Notes: generated from the sequence alone by a model not told the origin. 64,000 bases of DNA from Flavobacterium sp. HJJ (GCF_015351475.1 NZ_JADKPR010000020.1:37033-101032); one strand, 5' to 3'; shown: positions 15,314-24,413, counted from the first letter of the stretch. Made by a program: numbers and translations.

Positions 15314-16201
15314 ATGTCAAATTCAACTACAGCAGCAATAGAAACAGAAGCGATAGCAGGAAGCAATCCTCTTCTAAAAACTTTTGGTAAAGTAATTAAG
15401 AAAAAAAGCCTCAAAAAAGCCTCACGTTATATAATTGAAAAAGCAAAATCAATTGCATTTGCCTGTATTGGACTGGCTGTTTTCTGTGGATTTTGGGCTG
15501 CACTAAGTATTTATACCAAAGAAGCTCTTCCAAGTCCTTTAGCAACATTAAAAGTATTGTACGAAATGCTGAGTGATCCGTTTTATGATTACGGTCCGAA
15601 CGATAAAGGTATTGGACTGCAGCTGTTTGTTTCGATAAAAACCGTTTTGACGGGATTCTTATTAGGTTCGTTGTTTGCAATCCCATTTGGAATTCTGATT
15701 GGAGCCAGCTCGTTTTTCAAAAAAATATTTTATCCGATTGTTCAGTTCTTGAAACCGGTTTCGCCTTTGGCTTGGTTTCCAATAGGTTTGGTGGTTTTCA
15801 AGGACACTGGATTGGCAACTATATTCATCGTGTTTATCACTTCGCTGTGGTCTACGCTGATTAATACGGCTTTTGGAGTGGGAACGATTCCGCAGGATCA
15901 TAAAAATGTTGCGAAAGCTTTTGGTTTCTCAAAATGGAGATACTTAACCAAAGTTGTTTTTCCATACACACTGCCACACATCATCACAGGATTGCGATTG
16001 AGTATAAGTGTTGCGTGGCTGGTGATTGTTGCCGGCGAAATGCTTTCGGGCGGTGCAGGAATCGGATTTTTTGTGTGGGACAGCTGGAATGCATTGAGTT
16101 TGGAAAAAGTGATTTCGGCCATTATCATCATCGGATTTGTGGGAATTATTTTTGATGGATTTTTTACAATGATTGAAAATAAGGTATCGTATAAAGCTTA
16201 A
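15314..16201 (+). CDS. nrtB: ABC transporter permease, nitrate type
   Basis: A 295-residue inner-membrane permease of the NrtB/SsuC group, with about six membrane segments beginning near residue 50. The cytoplasmic EAA-type loop is seen as AKAFGFSKWRYLTKVVFPYTLP (about 205-226), followed by the typical GLRLSISVAWLVIVAGEM and a WDSWN segment. It works with the binding protein and ATPase on either side as one importer. It begins about 110 bases after nrtA; the spacer is a hairpin-forming repeat rather than a promoter, so a shared transcript is expected. Confidence 0.9.
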   Translation: MSNSTTAAIETEAIAGSNPLLKTFGKVIKKKSLKKASRYIIEKAKSIAFACIGLAVFCGFWAALSIYTKEALPSPLATLKVLYEMLSDPFYDYGPNDKGIGLQLFVSIKTVLTGFLLGSLFAIPFGILIGASSFFKKIFYPIVQFLKPVSPLAWFPIGLVVFKDTGLATIFIVFITSLWSTLINTAFGVGTIPQDHKNVAKAFGFSKWRYLTKVVFPYTLPHIITGLRLSISVAWLVIVAGEMLSGGAGIGFFVWDSWNALSLEKVISAIIIIGFVGIIFDGFFTMIENKVSYKA

Positions 16202-16205
16202 GAAG

Positions 16206-16335
16206 TTGCTAAGATACTGAGTTTCTAAGTTTTTTTAGAAGTCTTAGAATAGCAGCAACTAAAAATTAACTAGAAACAAACAAAAAACGGAGTTCCTAAG
16301 TCTTAGAAACTTAGAATCTCAGAAACTTACAAACT
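16206..16335. repeat. Intra-operon low-complexity inverted repeats between nrtB and ATPase gene
   Basis: The stretch is built from variants of CTAAGA, CTGAGT, TTAGAAACTTAG and CTCAGAAACTTA; GTTGCT near 16206 pairs with AGCAAC near 16252. It closely resembles the 15213-15282 spacer in wording. From memory such 'CTTAGAATCTCAGAAAC' blocks are common between Flavobacterium genes. Confidence 0.65.
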
Positions 16336-16342
16336 TAAAGAT

Positions 16343-17149
16343 ATGAGCTATTTAGAAATAAAAGATTTGGAAATTTCTTTTCCAACTCCAAAAGGAAAAT
16401 ATATTGCAGTAAAAGATATCAATCTTTCAATCAAAAAAGGTGAAATCATATCGATTATCGGGCATTCGGGCTGCGGAAAATCGACCATTATGAATGCAAT
16501 AGGAGGGATGCTGACCCCAACAGGAGGTTCGGTTGTACTGGATGACAAAAACGTAAAAGGACCTGGTCCGGACCGCGGAATTGTTTTTCAGAACTATTCA
16601 CTATTGCCTTGGCTGACTGTGGAAAACAATATTTTTCAGGCGGTGGATTCGGTTATGAACTGTTCTCTCGAAGAAAAGCATGAAATTGTGATCAAGAATC
16701 TGAAAATGGTGAATTTATACCAGCACAAAGACAAACTGCCTGGACAGCTTTCGGGCGGGATGAAACAAAGGGTAGCGATTGCAAGAGCATTTGCAATCAA
16801 TCCGGGAGTATTATTGATGGATGAACCTTTTGGTGCATTGGATGCTTTGACTAAAGGCGCAATGCAGCTGGAAGTTTTAAAATTATGGAACCTGAACAAC
16901 AGAGAAAAAACAATCGTCATGATTACGCATGATATTGAGGAAGCGTTATTTTTATCTGATAGAATTGTGGTTTTGCATAATGGTCCGGCTTCTACCATTC
17001 GTGAGATTGTACATGTAAATCTGCCAAGACCAAGAAACAAAATCGAAATCGTAAAAACTCCAGAATACATTGAGCTGAGAGATCATTTATTACATCTCTT
17101 GACCGATCACTTTTCTATTGAAGATATGGGGGTTACCTACAAAAGTTAG
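16343..17149 (+). CDS. nrtD: ABC transporter ATP-binding protein, nitrate/sulfonate type
   Basis: A 268-residue ATPase powering the importer. Walker A GHSGCGKST (40-48), Q-loop in VFQNYSLLPWLTV, signature LSGGMKQR (about 134-141) and Walker B VLLMDEPFGALD (about 153-164), all intact; TFEVITHD-type H-loop reads MITHDIEEALF. It is single-domain, like NrtD or SsuB, and lacks the extra binding domain of NrtC. Third gene of the import unit after the hairpin-rich spacer. Confidence 0.9.
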   Translation: MSYLEIKDLEISFPTPKGKYIAVKDINLSIKKGEIISIIGHSGCGKSTIMNAIGGMLTPTGGSVVLDDKNVKGPGPDRGIVFQNYSLLPWLTVENNIFQAVDSVMNCSLEEKHEIVIKNLKMVNLYQHKDKLPGQLSGGMKQRVAIARAFAINPGVLLMDEPFGALDALTKGAMQLEVLKLWNLNNREKTIVMITHDIEEALFLSDRIVVLHNGPASTIREIVHVNLPRPRNKIEIVKTPEYIELRDHLLHLLTDHFSIEDMGVTYKS

Positions 17150-17164
17150 TTAATTTTGTTTGCC

Positions 17165-17202
17165 CAAAAAATGGTCTTTTTAGTACTTGAAAAGGCCTTT
17201 TT
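17165..17202 (+). terminator. Probable terminator of the nitrate-import operon
   Basis: AAAAAATGGTC and GGCCTTTTTT can pair (with a G-U and a mismatch) just after the ATPase stop, followed by T residues. Weaker than the next hairpin. Confidence 0.45.
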
Positions 17203-17208
17203 TAAAAT

Positions 17209-17254
17209 AAAAAATTCCAAACTCCATTATAAAATATTGGAATTTGGAATTTTT
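17209..17254. terminator. Bidirectional terminator between nrtD and tatA
   Basis: AAATTCCAAA...TTTGGAATTT with A-run before and T-run after, lying between two convergent genes; it could serve both. Confidence 0.7.
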
Positions 17255-17281
17255 ATATTTGAAAGAATTTCTATGAAAAAT

Positions 17282-17455
17282 TTATTCTTTAGTTTCTTCT
17301 TTTTTATCAGCTGGCTGATCTTCTTTGGCTGCGTTTTTAAATTCTTTAATTCCGCTTCCTAAACCTTTCATTAATTCTGGAATTTTTTTACCTCCAAAAA
17401 GTAATAAAAGAACTCCGATAATCAAAAGTATTTCTGTAACTCCTAATCTTCCCAT
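17282..17455 (-). CDS. tatA: Twin-arginine translocase subunit TatA/TatE
   Basis: A short 57-residue gene on the minus strand, start ATG at 17453-17455 and stop at 17282-17284. The protein opens MGRLGVTEILLIIGVLLLLFG, a single membrane segment, then the TatA hinge and amphipathic helix GGKKIPELMKGLGSGIKEF and a charged, Lys/Glu-rich tail. Length, the FGGKKIPEL motif and the polar tail are all typical of TatA/E, which forms the variable-size pore of the Tat folded-protein export system. It stands alone; TatC is not in the window. The frame on the opposite strand is only its shadow. Confidence 0.92.
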   Translation of the reverse strand: MGRLGVTEILLIIGVLLLLFGGKKIPELMKGLGSGIKEFKNAAKEDQPADKKEETKE

Positions 17456-17638
17456 GATTGAATAATTTATGCCGTAGCAATTTGTAATTATATAATGGAC
17501 AAAGGTATATAGAATAAATTTATGAGCATTGATTTTAGACTTTTTTTTGTTTGAGATAGCGTTAAATATTTTATAAAATTGTATAGTTTGTAATATAAGT
17601 ACCTATAATAGGCTAGTGTTGGCAACACTTTAAATTAT

Positions 17639-17646
17639 TATATTTG
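17639..17646 (+). promoter_or_regulatory. Promoter of the 170-residue membrane protein gene
   Basis: TATATTTG with a TTG at 17619-17621, 17 bases upstream, giving a good -33/-7 pair. The TTG is part of a GTGTTG/CAACAC inverted repeat. Confidence 0.65.
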
Positions 17647-17663
17647 TGACTTAAACACATGTC

Positions 17664-18176
17664 ATGCCTAAAAATCGGTTAAAAAGAAAAAAGTTTTGGG
17701 ACAGATTATTAATCAAAAATCGATTAATAATTTTGAACGAAGATACTTTTGAAGAAATTTTTTCTTTTAAACTGAACATAATGAGTGTTTTCGTTACACT
17801 TACATTAGGTGCCATCTTTCTGATTTCGGCTACAACAATTTTGATTGCTTTTACTCCATTGCGGGAACTTATCCCAGGCTATTCTTCTTCGGAACTGAAA
17901 AAAAATGCTACAGTTTTAGCGTTAAAATCGGATTCTCTTTCGAAGGCTTTAAAGAAAAACGAAATCTATATCAAATCAATTCAAAAAGTACTCAATGGTG
18001 AATTAGAATATGCCAAATTCAGCAAAGATTCGATACTTTCAGCTGCTGATGAAGTAAAGGAACCAGTAGATTTGTCTCCTTCTGAAAATGAAATTGAATT
18101 GAGAAAAAGAGTGAAGGAAGAGGAGAATATCTCTACAGCGGTACCAAACGGAAAGAGCCAAAAGACTAAAAAATAA
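17664..18176 (+). CDS. Single-pass membrane protein resembling the N terminus of M23 peptidase partners
   Basis: A 170-residue protein with a basic N terminus (KNRLKRKKFWDRLLIKNR), the line RLIILNEDTFEEIFSFKL, one membrane segment (about 40-66) ending LIAFTPLRELIPGY, a coiled-coil-like stretch (about 75-105) and a charged tail. In Flavobacteriia the same N-terminal text often precedes a metallopeptidase M23 domain in proteins next to tatA and a GH3 gene; here the frame ends at a Lys-rich tail with no peptidase domain. Either this lineage has a short form or the gene lost its 3' part. A role at the cell wall is inferred. Confidence 0.7.
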   Translation: MPKNRLKRKKFWDRLLIKNRLIILNEDTFEEIFSFKLNIMSVFVTLTLGAIFLISATTILIAFTPLRELIPGYSSSELKKNATVLALKSDSLSKALKKNEIYIKSIQKVLNGELEYAKFSKDSILSAADEVKEPVDLSPSENEIELRKRVKEEENISTAVPNGKSQKTKK

Positions 18177-18229
18177 TCTGGATATTCCGATTATAAAGTA
18201 CAGTACAATTTTAAAACAAATCCAACAGA

Positions 18230-19720
18230 ATGTCACTAAAATCACTTGCGGCAAAAATATTTGCCCAAAGAATATATAAAAAAACACAAATCTGGGCCAG
18301 TTCACCTGTTGAAACTCAGAAAGCAGTTTTTTTAAATTTAATAAAGGAAGCCAGGCAGACTGAATTTGGTAAAGACCATTCTTTTGCCCAAATAAAGACA
18401 TTTGAAGATTTTGCCAATCAAGTTCCTATTCGGGATTATGAAGCCTTGAAACCGTATGTTGATAGAGTTGTTAAGGGAGAAGAAAATATTCTTTGGAAAG
18501 GAAAACCATTGTATTTTGCCAAGACTTCGGGGACAACTTCGGGAGCCAAATACATTCCGCTGACCAAAGAATCAATGCCATATCATATCGAAGCGGCGCG
18601 AAATGCGATTTTGCATTATATACATGAAACTGGAAATGCCAGTTTTGTAAACGGAAAAATGATTTTTCTGCAGGGAAGCCCCATTCTGGATGAAAAAAAC
18701 GGAATAAAATTAGGAAGATTATCTGGAATTGTGGCGCATTTTGTTCCAAAATACCTGCAGAAAAACCGCCTGCCTTCGTGGGAAACCAACTGTATTGAAG
18801 ATTGGGAAACCAAGGTAAATGCAATTGTAGGGGAAACGATGAACGAGGACATGACCGTGATTTCGGGAATTCCGTCATGGGTGCAGATGTATTTTGAAAA
18901 ACTGCAGCAAAGAGCAGGAATGCCTGTTGGGGATATTTTCAAAAATTTTAATCTGTTTATTTACGGTGGTGTTAACTACGAACCGTATAGAGCTAAATTT
19001 GAAAACCTTATAGGAAGAAAAGTAGACAGCATTGAGCTGTTTCCAGCTTCGGAAGGTTTCTTTGCTTATCAGGATTCCCAAAAAGAAAAGGGAATGTTAC
19101 TGTTGCTGCATTCGGGAATTTTTTATGAGTTTATAAAAGCGGATGAATTTTATTTGGAAAACCCAAAGAGATATACGATTGGCGAAGTGGAATTGGGAAT
19201 AAACTACGTTCTGATTATTTCTACCAATGCTGGGCTTTGGGGATACAATATTGGGGATACCGTTCAGTTTACTTCATTGAAGCCTTATCGTGTTATTGTC
19301 TCGGGAAGAATTAAGCATTATATTTCTGCTTTTGGAGAACATGTTATCGGGAAAGAAGTGGAACACGCTTTGCAGGAAGCAATGGAAGGAACCAGCGTAA
19401 GAGTCAATGAATTTACCGTTGCACCACAAATTACGTCTTCTGAAGGATTACCTTATCATGAATGGTTTATCGAGTTTGAGAACGAACCTGAGGATTTTAA
19501 TTCTTTTGCGGAAGCGCTGGATAATGCGATGCGCAAACAGAATATTTATTATGATGATTTGATTGTAGGCCATGTTTTGAAAAAATTAGTCGTTACCAAA
19601 GTCGTTAAAAATGGTTTTCAGGAATACATGAAATCGATTGGAAAATTGGGCGGGCAGAATAAAATTCCGAGATTGAGCAATGATAGGAGTATTGTGGGTT
19701 TATTAAAAAAAAACTCTTAG
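18230..19720 (+). CDS. GH3 auxin-responsive promoter family protein (adenylate-forming)
   Basis: A 496-residue cytoplasmic protein of the GH3 group, relatives of plant acyl-acid amido synthetases. Visible blocks are FAKTSGTTSGAKYIPLT (about 98-114; phosphate-binding loop), a SGIPSWVQMYFEKL segment, the ELFPASEGFFAYQ block and the C-terminal 'SGRIKHYISAFGEHVI' block used for adenylate binding. Length is normal. Its bacterial substrate is unknown. It follows the membrane protein gene by 53 bases and may share its promoter. Confidence 0.88.
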   Translation: MSLKSLAAKIFAQRIYKKTQIWASSPVETQKAVFLNLIKEARQTEFGKDHSFAQIKTFEDFANQVPIRDYEALKPYVDRVVKGEENILWKGKPLYFAKTSGTTSGAKYIPLTKESMPYHIEAARNAILHYIHETGNASFVNGKMIFLQGSPILDEKNGIKLGRLSGIVAHFVPKYLQKNRLPSWETNCIEDWETKVNAIVGETMNEDMTVISGIPSWVQMYFEKLQQRAGMPVGDIFKNFNLFIYGGVNYEPYRAKFENLIGRKVDSIELFPASEGFFAYQDSQKEKGMLLLLHSGIFYEFIKADEFYLENPKRYTIGEVELGINYVLIISTNAGLWGYNIGDTVQFTSLKPYRVIVSGRIKHYISAFGEHVIGKEVEHALQEAMEGTSVRVNEFTVAPQITSSEGLPYHEWFIEFENEPEDFNSFAEALDNAMRKQNIYYDDLIVGHVLKKLVVTKVVKNGFQEYMKSIGKLGGQNKIPRLSNDRSIVGLLKKNS

Positions 19721-19823
19721 GATAGCAAAGATTAATAGCATTTATTTGTAATTGAATGCTTTGGTATAAAATAATATTCTTCATTAAAATTTTTGAAGTA
19801 TATTTAAACAAAAAGTTATAAAA

Positions 19824-21026
19824 ATGAAAATCGAGAAAATAAGAATAAAAAATTTCAAAGTGTACCAAGATACCGAAATTAGAGATTTACCAAATATGTG
19901 TGTCTTTCTCGGAGCAAATGGAGCAGGAAAATCTACACTTTTTGAAGTATTCGGTTTTTTGAGTGATGCACTTAAAAGTAACGTAAAAACAGCACTTAAT
20001 AAAAGAGGCGGCTATAAAGAAGTTTATTCAAGAAATGGAGTTGGTGATATTGAAATTGAAATAAAGTTTAGAAATCCTGATATTGATGGAAAAAAGCAAC
20101 CTCTAATTACGTATGAACTTTCTGTTTGTTTAGGAGAAACAAACATGCCAGTTGTGTCAAAAGAAGTATTGAGTTATAGGAGAGGAAATAGAGGGAGACC
20201 ATATAGGTTTTTAGAATTTACTTATGGTAAGGGAAATGCAATTGTAAATGAAAGTGAATTTGAAAGTGCTAAACAAGAATTTAAAGAACAAAGAGAAGAG
20301 CAAACTTTGGATAGTCCTGATATTTTAGCAATAAAAGGGTTAGGTCAATTTCAAAAATTTAATGCTATTAGTTCATTTAGAAGATTACTAGAAAATTGGT
20401 ATGTTTCTAATTTTCAAATCCAAGCGGCTCAAAATATTGAAGACACGGGCTTGAGTGAGCATTTATCAACTTCGGGAGATAATTTAGCTCAGGTCACCAA
20501 ATATATATATGAAAACTATCCGGATACTTTCCAAAAGATTTTAGATAAAATGAAAGAAAGAGTCCCAGGTATAGATAAAGTTGAAGCTACAGAAACCATA
20601 GATGGACGAATTGTTTTGCAATTTAGCGATGGCAGTTTTAAAGACCCCTTTATTTCTCGATTTGTGTCCGATGGAACTATTAAAATGTTTGCGTATTTGG
20701 TTTTACTCAACGATCCAAAACCGCACCCATTGTTATGTATAGAAGAACCAGAAAATTATTTACATCCTGAACTTTTGATTGAATTAGCGGAGGAATTTCG
20801 GGATTATGCTAATAGAGGCGGGCAAGTGTTTATCTCATCACATTCACCAGATTTTGTAAATGCTTTAGAATTAGATGAACTTTTTTGGTTGAATAAAGAC
20901 AAAGGCTTTACAAGTATAAAAAGAGCATTAGATGATAATGCAATATCCAATTTATTTAATGATGGTGATAAACTTGGTTATTTATGGAAACAGGGATATT
21001 TTATTGGTAGTGGACCTAAAAATTAA
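19824..21026 (+). CDS. AAA_21-type ATPase, putative defence module subunit
   Basis: A 400-residue OLD/RecF-like ATPase. Walker A GANGAGKST (30-38), a D-loop region VSDGTIKMFAYLVLL, Walker B LLCIEEPENYLHP (about 303-315) and the switch histidine in SSHSPDF (about 337-343). The DUF4276 gene follows after 3 bases, a pairing seen in defence islands; ATPase plus Toprim-like partner recalls RloA-RloB/AbiL and PARIS. AT-rich composition and position between two housekeeping genes support recent arrival. Its action (sensing phage and releasing a nuclease) is inferred from those relatives. Confidence 0.8.
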   Translation: MKIEKIRIKNFKVYQDTEIRDLPNMCVFLGANGAGKSTLFEVFGFLSDALKSNVKTALNKRGGYKEVYSRNGVGDIEIEIKFRNPDIDGKKQPLITYELSVCLGETNMPVVSKEVLSYRRGNRGRPYRFLEFTYGKGNAIVNESEFESAKQEFKEQREEQTLDSPDILAIKGLGQFQKFNAISSFRRLLENWYVSNFQIQAAQNIEDTGLSEHLSTSGDNLAQVTKYIYENYPDTFQKILDKMKERVPGIDKVEATETIDGRIVLQFSDGSFKDPFISRFVSDGTIKMFAYLVLLNDPKPHPLLCIEEPENYLHPELLIELAEEFRDYANRGGQVFISSHSPDFVNALELDELFWLNKDKGFTSIKRALDDNAISNLFNDGDKLGYLWKQGYFIGSGPKN

Positions 21027-21029
21027 TTT

Positions 21030-21611
21030 ATGGCGAGAATAGAGATATTAGTCGAAGAACCATCAATGAAAGAATTTTTAACCATTTTATTGCCAAATGT
21101 TCTTGATAATCAATGGAATTTAAATGAGAATTATTTTATTAGAAGTTTCGAAGGGAAAAATGATTTACAGAAAAACATACCATCAAAAGTAAAATTTTTA
21201 AGTAATTGGAATCATGAACCAGTTGGTGTTGTTATTATGCAAGATCAAGACAGTTCAGATTGCAAAATACTTAAGAAGAAACTATTAGATAGTTGTAGTC
21301 AAAATGGAGATTGTCCTAAATTAGTAAGAATAATATGTAGAGAGCTTGAGTCTTGGTATCTTGGTGATTTTGTAGCTGTAAATAGAGCTTATCCAAGCTT
21401 TAAGTATCAAAATTATATAAATAAATCAAAATTTAGGATACCAGATAACTGTAATGCTTTTGATGAGATAAAAAAAATAGTGCCAGATTTTCAGAAAGTA
21501 GGAGGGGCAAAAAAAATAGCGCCATTTATAAATGTTGAAACTAATAAATCTGAAAGTTTTCAACAAACAATAAGTGGTTTAATACGTTTTTTTGAGACAG
21601 TAAAAGATTAG
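21030..21611 (+). CDS. DUF4276 family protein, Toprim-like
   Basis: A 193-residue partner of the ATPase upstream, 3 bases apart. The first strand and helix VEEPSMKEF (7-15) supply the conserved acidic pair, and VVIMQDQDSSDC (about 71-82) gives the D-x-D of a Toprim-like fold; CRELESWYLGD follows as the family's third block. Together these suggest a metal-dependent nuclease, the likely effector of a two-gene system. Complete by length. Activity is not proven for DUF4276; inference comes from the residues and the constant pairing with OLD-like ATPases. Confidence 0.8.
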   Translation: MARIEILVEEPSMKEFLTILLPNVLDNQWNLNENYFIRSFEGKNDLQKNIPSKVKFLSNWNHEPVGVVIMQDQDSSDCKILKKKLLDSCSQNGDCPKLVRIICRELESWYLGDFVAVNRAYPSFKYQNYINKSKFRIPDNCNAFDEIKKIVPDFQKVGGAKKIAPFINVETNKSESFQQTISGLIRFFETVKD

Positions 21612-21705
21612 TTATAAAATTTAAAAAGGTTTGATTTATCATTTGATCCTAATTGAAAGAAGGTTTTTTAGAAAGAATGCAGAAAATATAAAAGTATAAA
21701 ATCCT

Positions 21706-21713
21706 TACATTTG
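21706..21713 (+). promoter_or_regulatory. Promoter -7 element before DUF6909 gene
   Basis: TACATTTG (TAnnTTTG) 21 bases before the ATG at 21735. Confidence 0.6.
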
Positions 21714-21734
21714 AAAGTATTAAAATAAAACAGC

Positions 21735-23414
21735 ATGAAAGACGCAAAAAATATATCCAGATCCAGAGCGCATGAATCATCGGCGGCAATTGAAAAAATG
21801 TACATTACGATGCGTCATCTTTTTAATAGAGGATTTTATAAACCGATGGGAGTTTCTGGAGATACTCTGAGAGAAGCTTTATTGGCACTAAGACCTGAGA
21901 TTTATGGAAACATAGCTGAGGAGAAAGTAGAATTGAATGGTCTTTTATATGTTATAGAACGTCTTCCGATAGGAATTGAAGAATGCCGTTTTATTAATCT
22001 TACATCGGATGAAGGGTATTCTAAATCTCATTTTCAAGCGATAGTGCCGCCAAAAAGACGCCGTAACTGTTACCGTATCGATGAAGAGCAGATGAATGTT
22101 GAAATAACCAGAGGACGATCTGATATTTATGATATTCTGACTCACTTAACTTTTATATTTATCGAATCTCATAAAATCAAGGACAGAGTTTTACAGGATG
22201 AGGTTGGTGAAGTTTCCCGTGATTGGATTAAACTGGAAGCAGCAGTTTCCCAAACCAAAAAACTCACTTTGGTAGAAAAAGAAAAAGCGATTTCTCATGC
22301 TGCCAACATTCTGGGAAGAACATTTGAGGAAGTTTTGAATATTTATGATGATTTTGGGACAGATACAGCCCCTGATCGTTTCCTGCATGTAATTTATTGG
22401 CTTGGAAAATTAGCAATCGAAGAAGTTAATGATAACCAGAAAAGAACGATTACTTTCAGTCCGGTTTTGAGAGAGCGTCTGGGTCACCACATTCACGGTG
22501 AAATCTGGGCAAACAACATCAAGGAAGTTTTGAAAAACAATCAATTGCTGGACAGACCTATTCATGTGATTAGTGCCAATATGCATTCCGTGATGAATTC
22601 TATTTTTGCAACACCGCTTTTAAAATCAAAATTCAAAGACAAATCGGATTTCTTTATTTATGAGGAATTAAGTAAATCTGGTGCCAATGAAGTGCGAAGC
22701 CAGGTAGAAGCTTTGGCATTAAAACAAGGAATGATTTTTTTGCCTGATACTTCGGGAACTAATATAGATGTTCAGATTTTTGATACAGCCAAAATAGATT
22801 GGTCAAAAACAGCTTTTCCTAAGGCAGATTTAGCCGAGAAAAAACCGGTGCTCATTGTTATGGATTATGCTTTTGGAGAACAGGCTTATGAAACAATCGA
22901 TGAGCTTTTAAGACCTTATAAAAAAGACACTTTGCTACAGGTAGAATCGGTTTCTATTATGGGTAAAGCGGGAATTCTTGAAGGTGGAAAAGGAGATATT
23001 ATGATTCCAAATGCTCATATCAATGAAGGAACGGCTGATAATTATTTCTTCGAAAATGAATTGACTCCACAAATGTTTGAAGGGAATGACATCGCCATTT
23101 ATGCAGGACCAATGGTTACGGTTCTTGGAACATCATTGCAGAACAAAGATTTATTAAAGTTCTTTTATGAATCGACTTGGGGAGTTATCGGGCTTGAAAT
23201 GGAAGGATCTTATTATCAGAAAGCCATTCAGGCAGCATCCAAAATTAGAAAAAGCGTTCCGTATGATATCAAAGTGAGATATGCATATTATGCATCGGAT
23301 AATCCATTGGAAACTGGAAGTACTTTGGCTTCGGGAGGACTTGGGACGACCGGTGTAAAACCCACCTATTTGATAACAATTAAAATATTAGAACAGATTT
23401 TCAATATAAAATAA
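21735..23414 (+). CDS. DUF6909 family protein with nucleoside-phosphorylase-like C terminus
   Basis: A 559-residue cytoplasmic protein found widely in Flavobacteriia. The C-terminal half contains blocks reminiscent of PNP/UDP phosphorylases: VLIVMDYAFG, SVSIMGKAGILEGGKGDIMIP, YAGPMVTVLGTS and GVIGLEMEGSYYQKAI (the 'EMEg..y' ribose-binding motif). The N-terminal half has no fold I can name. The number DUF6909 is from memory. It sits before a polysaccharide cluster, separated by only 9 bases from the Wzz-like gene, yet a link with polysaccharide synthesis is not evident. Confidence 0.7.
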   Translation: MKDAKNISRSRAHESSAAIEKMYITMRHLFNRGFYKPMGVSGDTLREALLALRPEIYGNIAEEKVELNGLLYVIERLPIGIEECRFINLTSDEGYSKSHFQAIVPPKRRRNCYRIDEEQMNVEITRGRSDIYDILTHLTFIFIESHKIKDRVLQDEVGEVSRDWIKLEAAVSQTKKLTLVEKEKAISHAANILGRTFEEVLNIYDDFGTDTAPDRFLHVIYWLGKLAIEEVNDNQKRTITFSPVLRERLGHHIHGEIWANNIKEVLKNNQLLDRPIHVISANMHSVMNSIFATPLLKSKFKDKSDFFIYEELSKSGANEVRSQVEALALKQGMIFLPDTSGTNIDVQIFDTAKIDWSKTAFPKADLAEKKPVLIVMDYAFGEQAYETIDELLRPYKKDTLLQVESVSIMGKAGILEGGKGDIMIPNAHINEGTADNYFFENELTPQMFEGNDIAIYAGPMVTVLGTSLQNKDLLKFFYESTWGVIGLEMEGSYYQKAIQAASKIRKSVPYDIKVRYAYYASDNPLETGSTLASGGLGTTGVKPTYLITIKILEQIFNIK

Positions 23415-23423
23415 AAAGACAGC

Positions 23424-24413
23424 ATGAGTGTAGGAAAAGGAAATAATTCAGAGAATCCAGAAATTGATTTACTAACGGTTTTTAGTAAAATTGGGGATTT
23501 CTTTGAATGGATTAATACCTTGTTGTTTAGAGCAATTCGTTTTTTTGTAAAAAATGTGATTGCTGTTGTTGTGTTAGCTGTTATTGGAGTTGGAGGCGGT
23601 TATTTTTTGGAAAAAGTAAGTCCTCGTTTTGAACAAAAAATAATTGTAGAACCAAATTTTAAATCGACGGATTATTTATATTCTAAAATCAATTTTTTGG
23701 AGGATAAAATTACCTCAAAAGACACTTTATTTTTAAAATCTATTGGAATTCAAAATCCGTCGGGAATAAGATCGATTACTATTGAGCCTATTGTTGATAT
23801 TTATAATTTGATGAATAAGGACGGTAAAAACATAGATTTGTTAGAATTGATGGCACAAAATGGAGATATAAAATCCATTGTTAAGGAAACAACAACAAGT
23901 AAAAATTATGTGCTTCATACTATCATTATTAATACTGCTGCCATTGTTTCTGCCCAAAACTGCATAGAACCGATTTTGAAATATTTAAATTCCAGTGCTT
24001 ATTATGAGGCTTATAAAAAAATCAATTCACAGAATATTCAAAACAAAATAAAAAGCAAGGAAGCTACTATTGCCCAAATTGACGGGATTTTAAATCAATT
24101 TTCCGGCCCTTACGGAAACCATGCAAATAGTGAAAAACTCATTTATTACAACGAGAATTTAAATTTAGACGGGATTGTTAAAACCAAAGATTCCCTGTCT
24201 GCTCAAATAGGGACATTAAAAATAGAACAATACAATACCAATAAGATAATTAAAGAAAAAGGAATTGTTTTAAATCTAAAAGATCATAAAGCGATTAGAG
24301 GAAAATTGACCCTTATTTTACCATTGCTTTTTATTGGTCTTTTTGTTTTCTTTAGTTTATTCAATTCTTTTTATAAAAAACAGTCTCTGAAAGTGAAAGC
24401 GAATTTGGAATAA
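23424..24413 (+). CDS. Wzz-like chain-length determinant/polysaccharide co-polymerase
   Basis: A 329-residue inner-membrane protein with one membrane segment near 42-62 and one near 292-312, and a large periplasmic part with coiled-coil character (about 205-275) in between. This two-helix architecture, plus its place at the head of a flippase/ligase cluster, points to the Wzz/PCP group that sets polysaccharide chain length. The Pro/Gly-rich block of classical Wzz before TM2 is not obvious and there is no kinase domain, so similarity is architectural. Next gene 25 bases downstream. Confidence 0.7.
   Translation: MSVGKGNNSENPEIDLLTVFSKIGDFFEWINTLLFRAIRFFVKNVIAVVVLAVIGVGGGYFLEKVSPRFEQKIIVEPNFKSTDYLYSKINFLEDKITSKDTLFLKSIGIQNPSGIRSITIEPIVDIYNLMNKDGKNIDLLELMAQNGDIKSIVKETTTSKNYVLHTIIINTAAIVSAQNCIEPILKYLNSSAYYEAYKKINSQNIQNKIKSKEATIAQIDGILNQFSGPYGNHANSEKLIYYNENLNLDGIVKTKDSLSAQIGTLKIEQYNTNKIIKEKGIVLNLKDHKAIRGKLTLILPLLFIGLFVFFSLFNSFYKKQSLKVKANLE

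Noticed and set aside
13968..17149. Taurine/sulfonate importer instead of nitrate importer
   Set aside because: The binding protein's TFPGGTHDLWLRNWM and GEPWGG blocks fit NrtA/CmpA better; still not excluded for other anions.
17156..17362. Plus-strand 68-residue reading frame behind nrtD
   Set aside because: It runs across a terminator and antisense to tatA; no family features.
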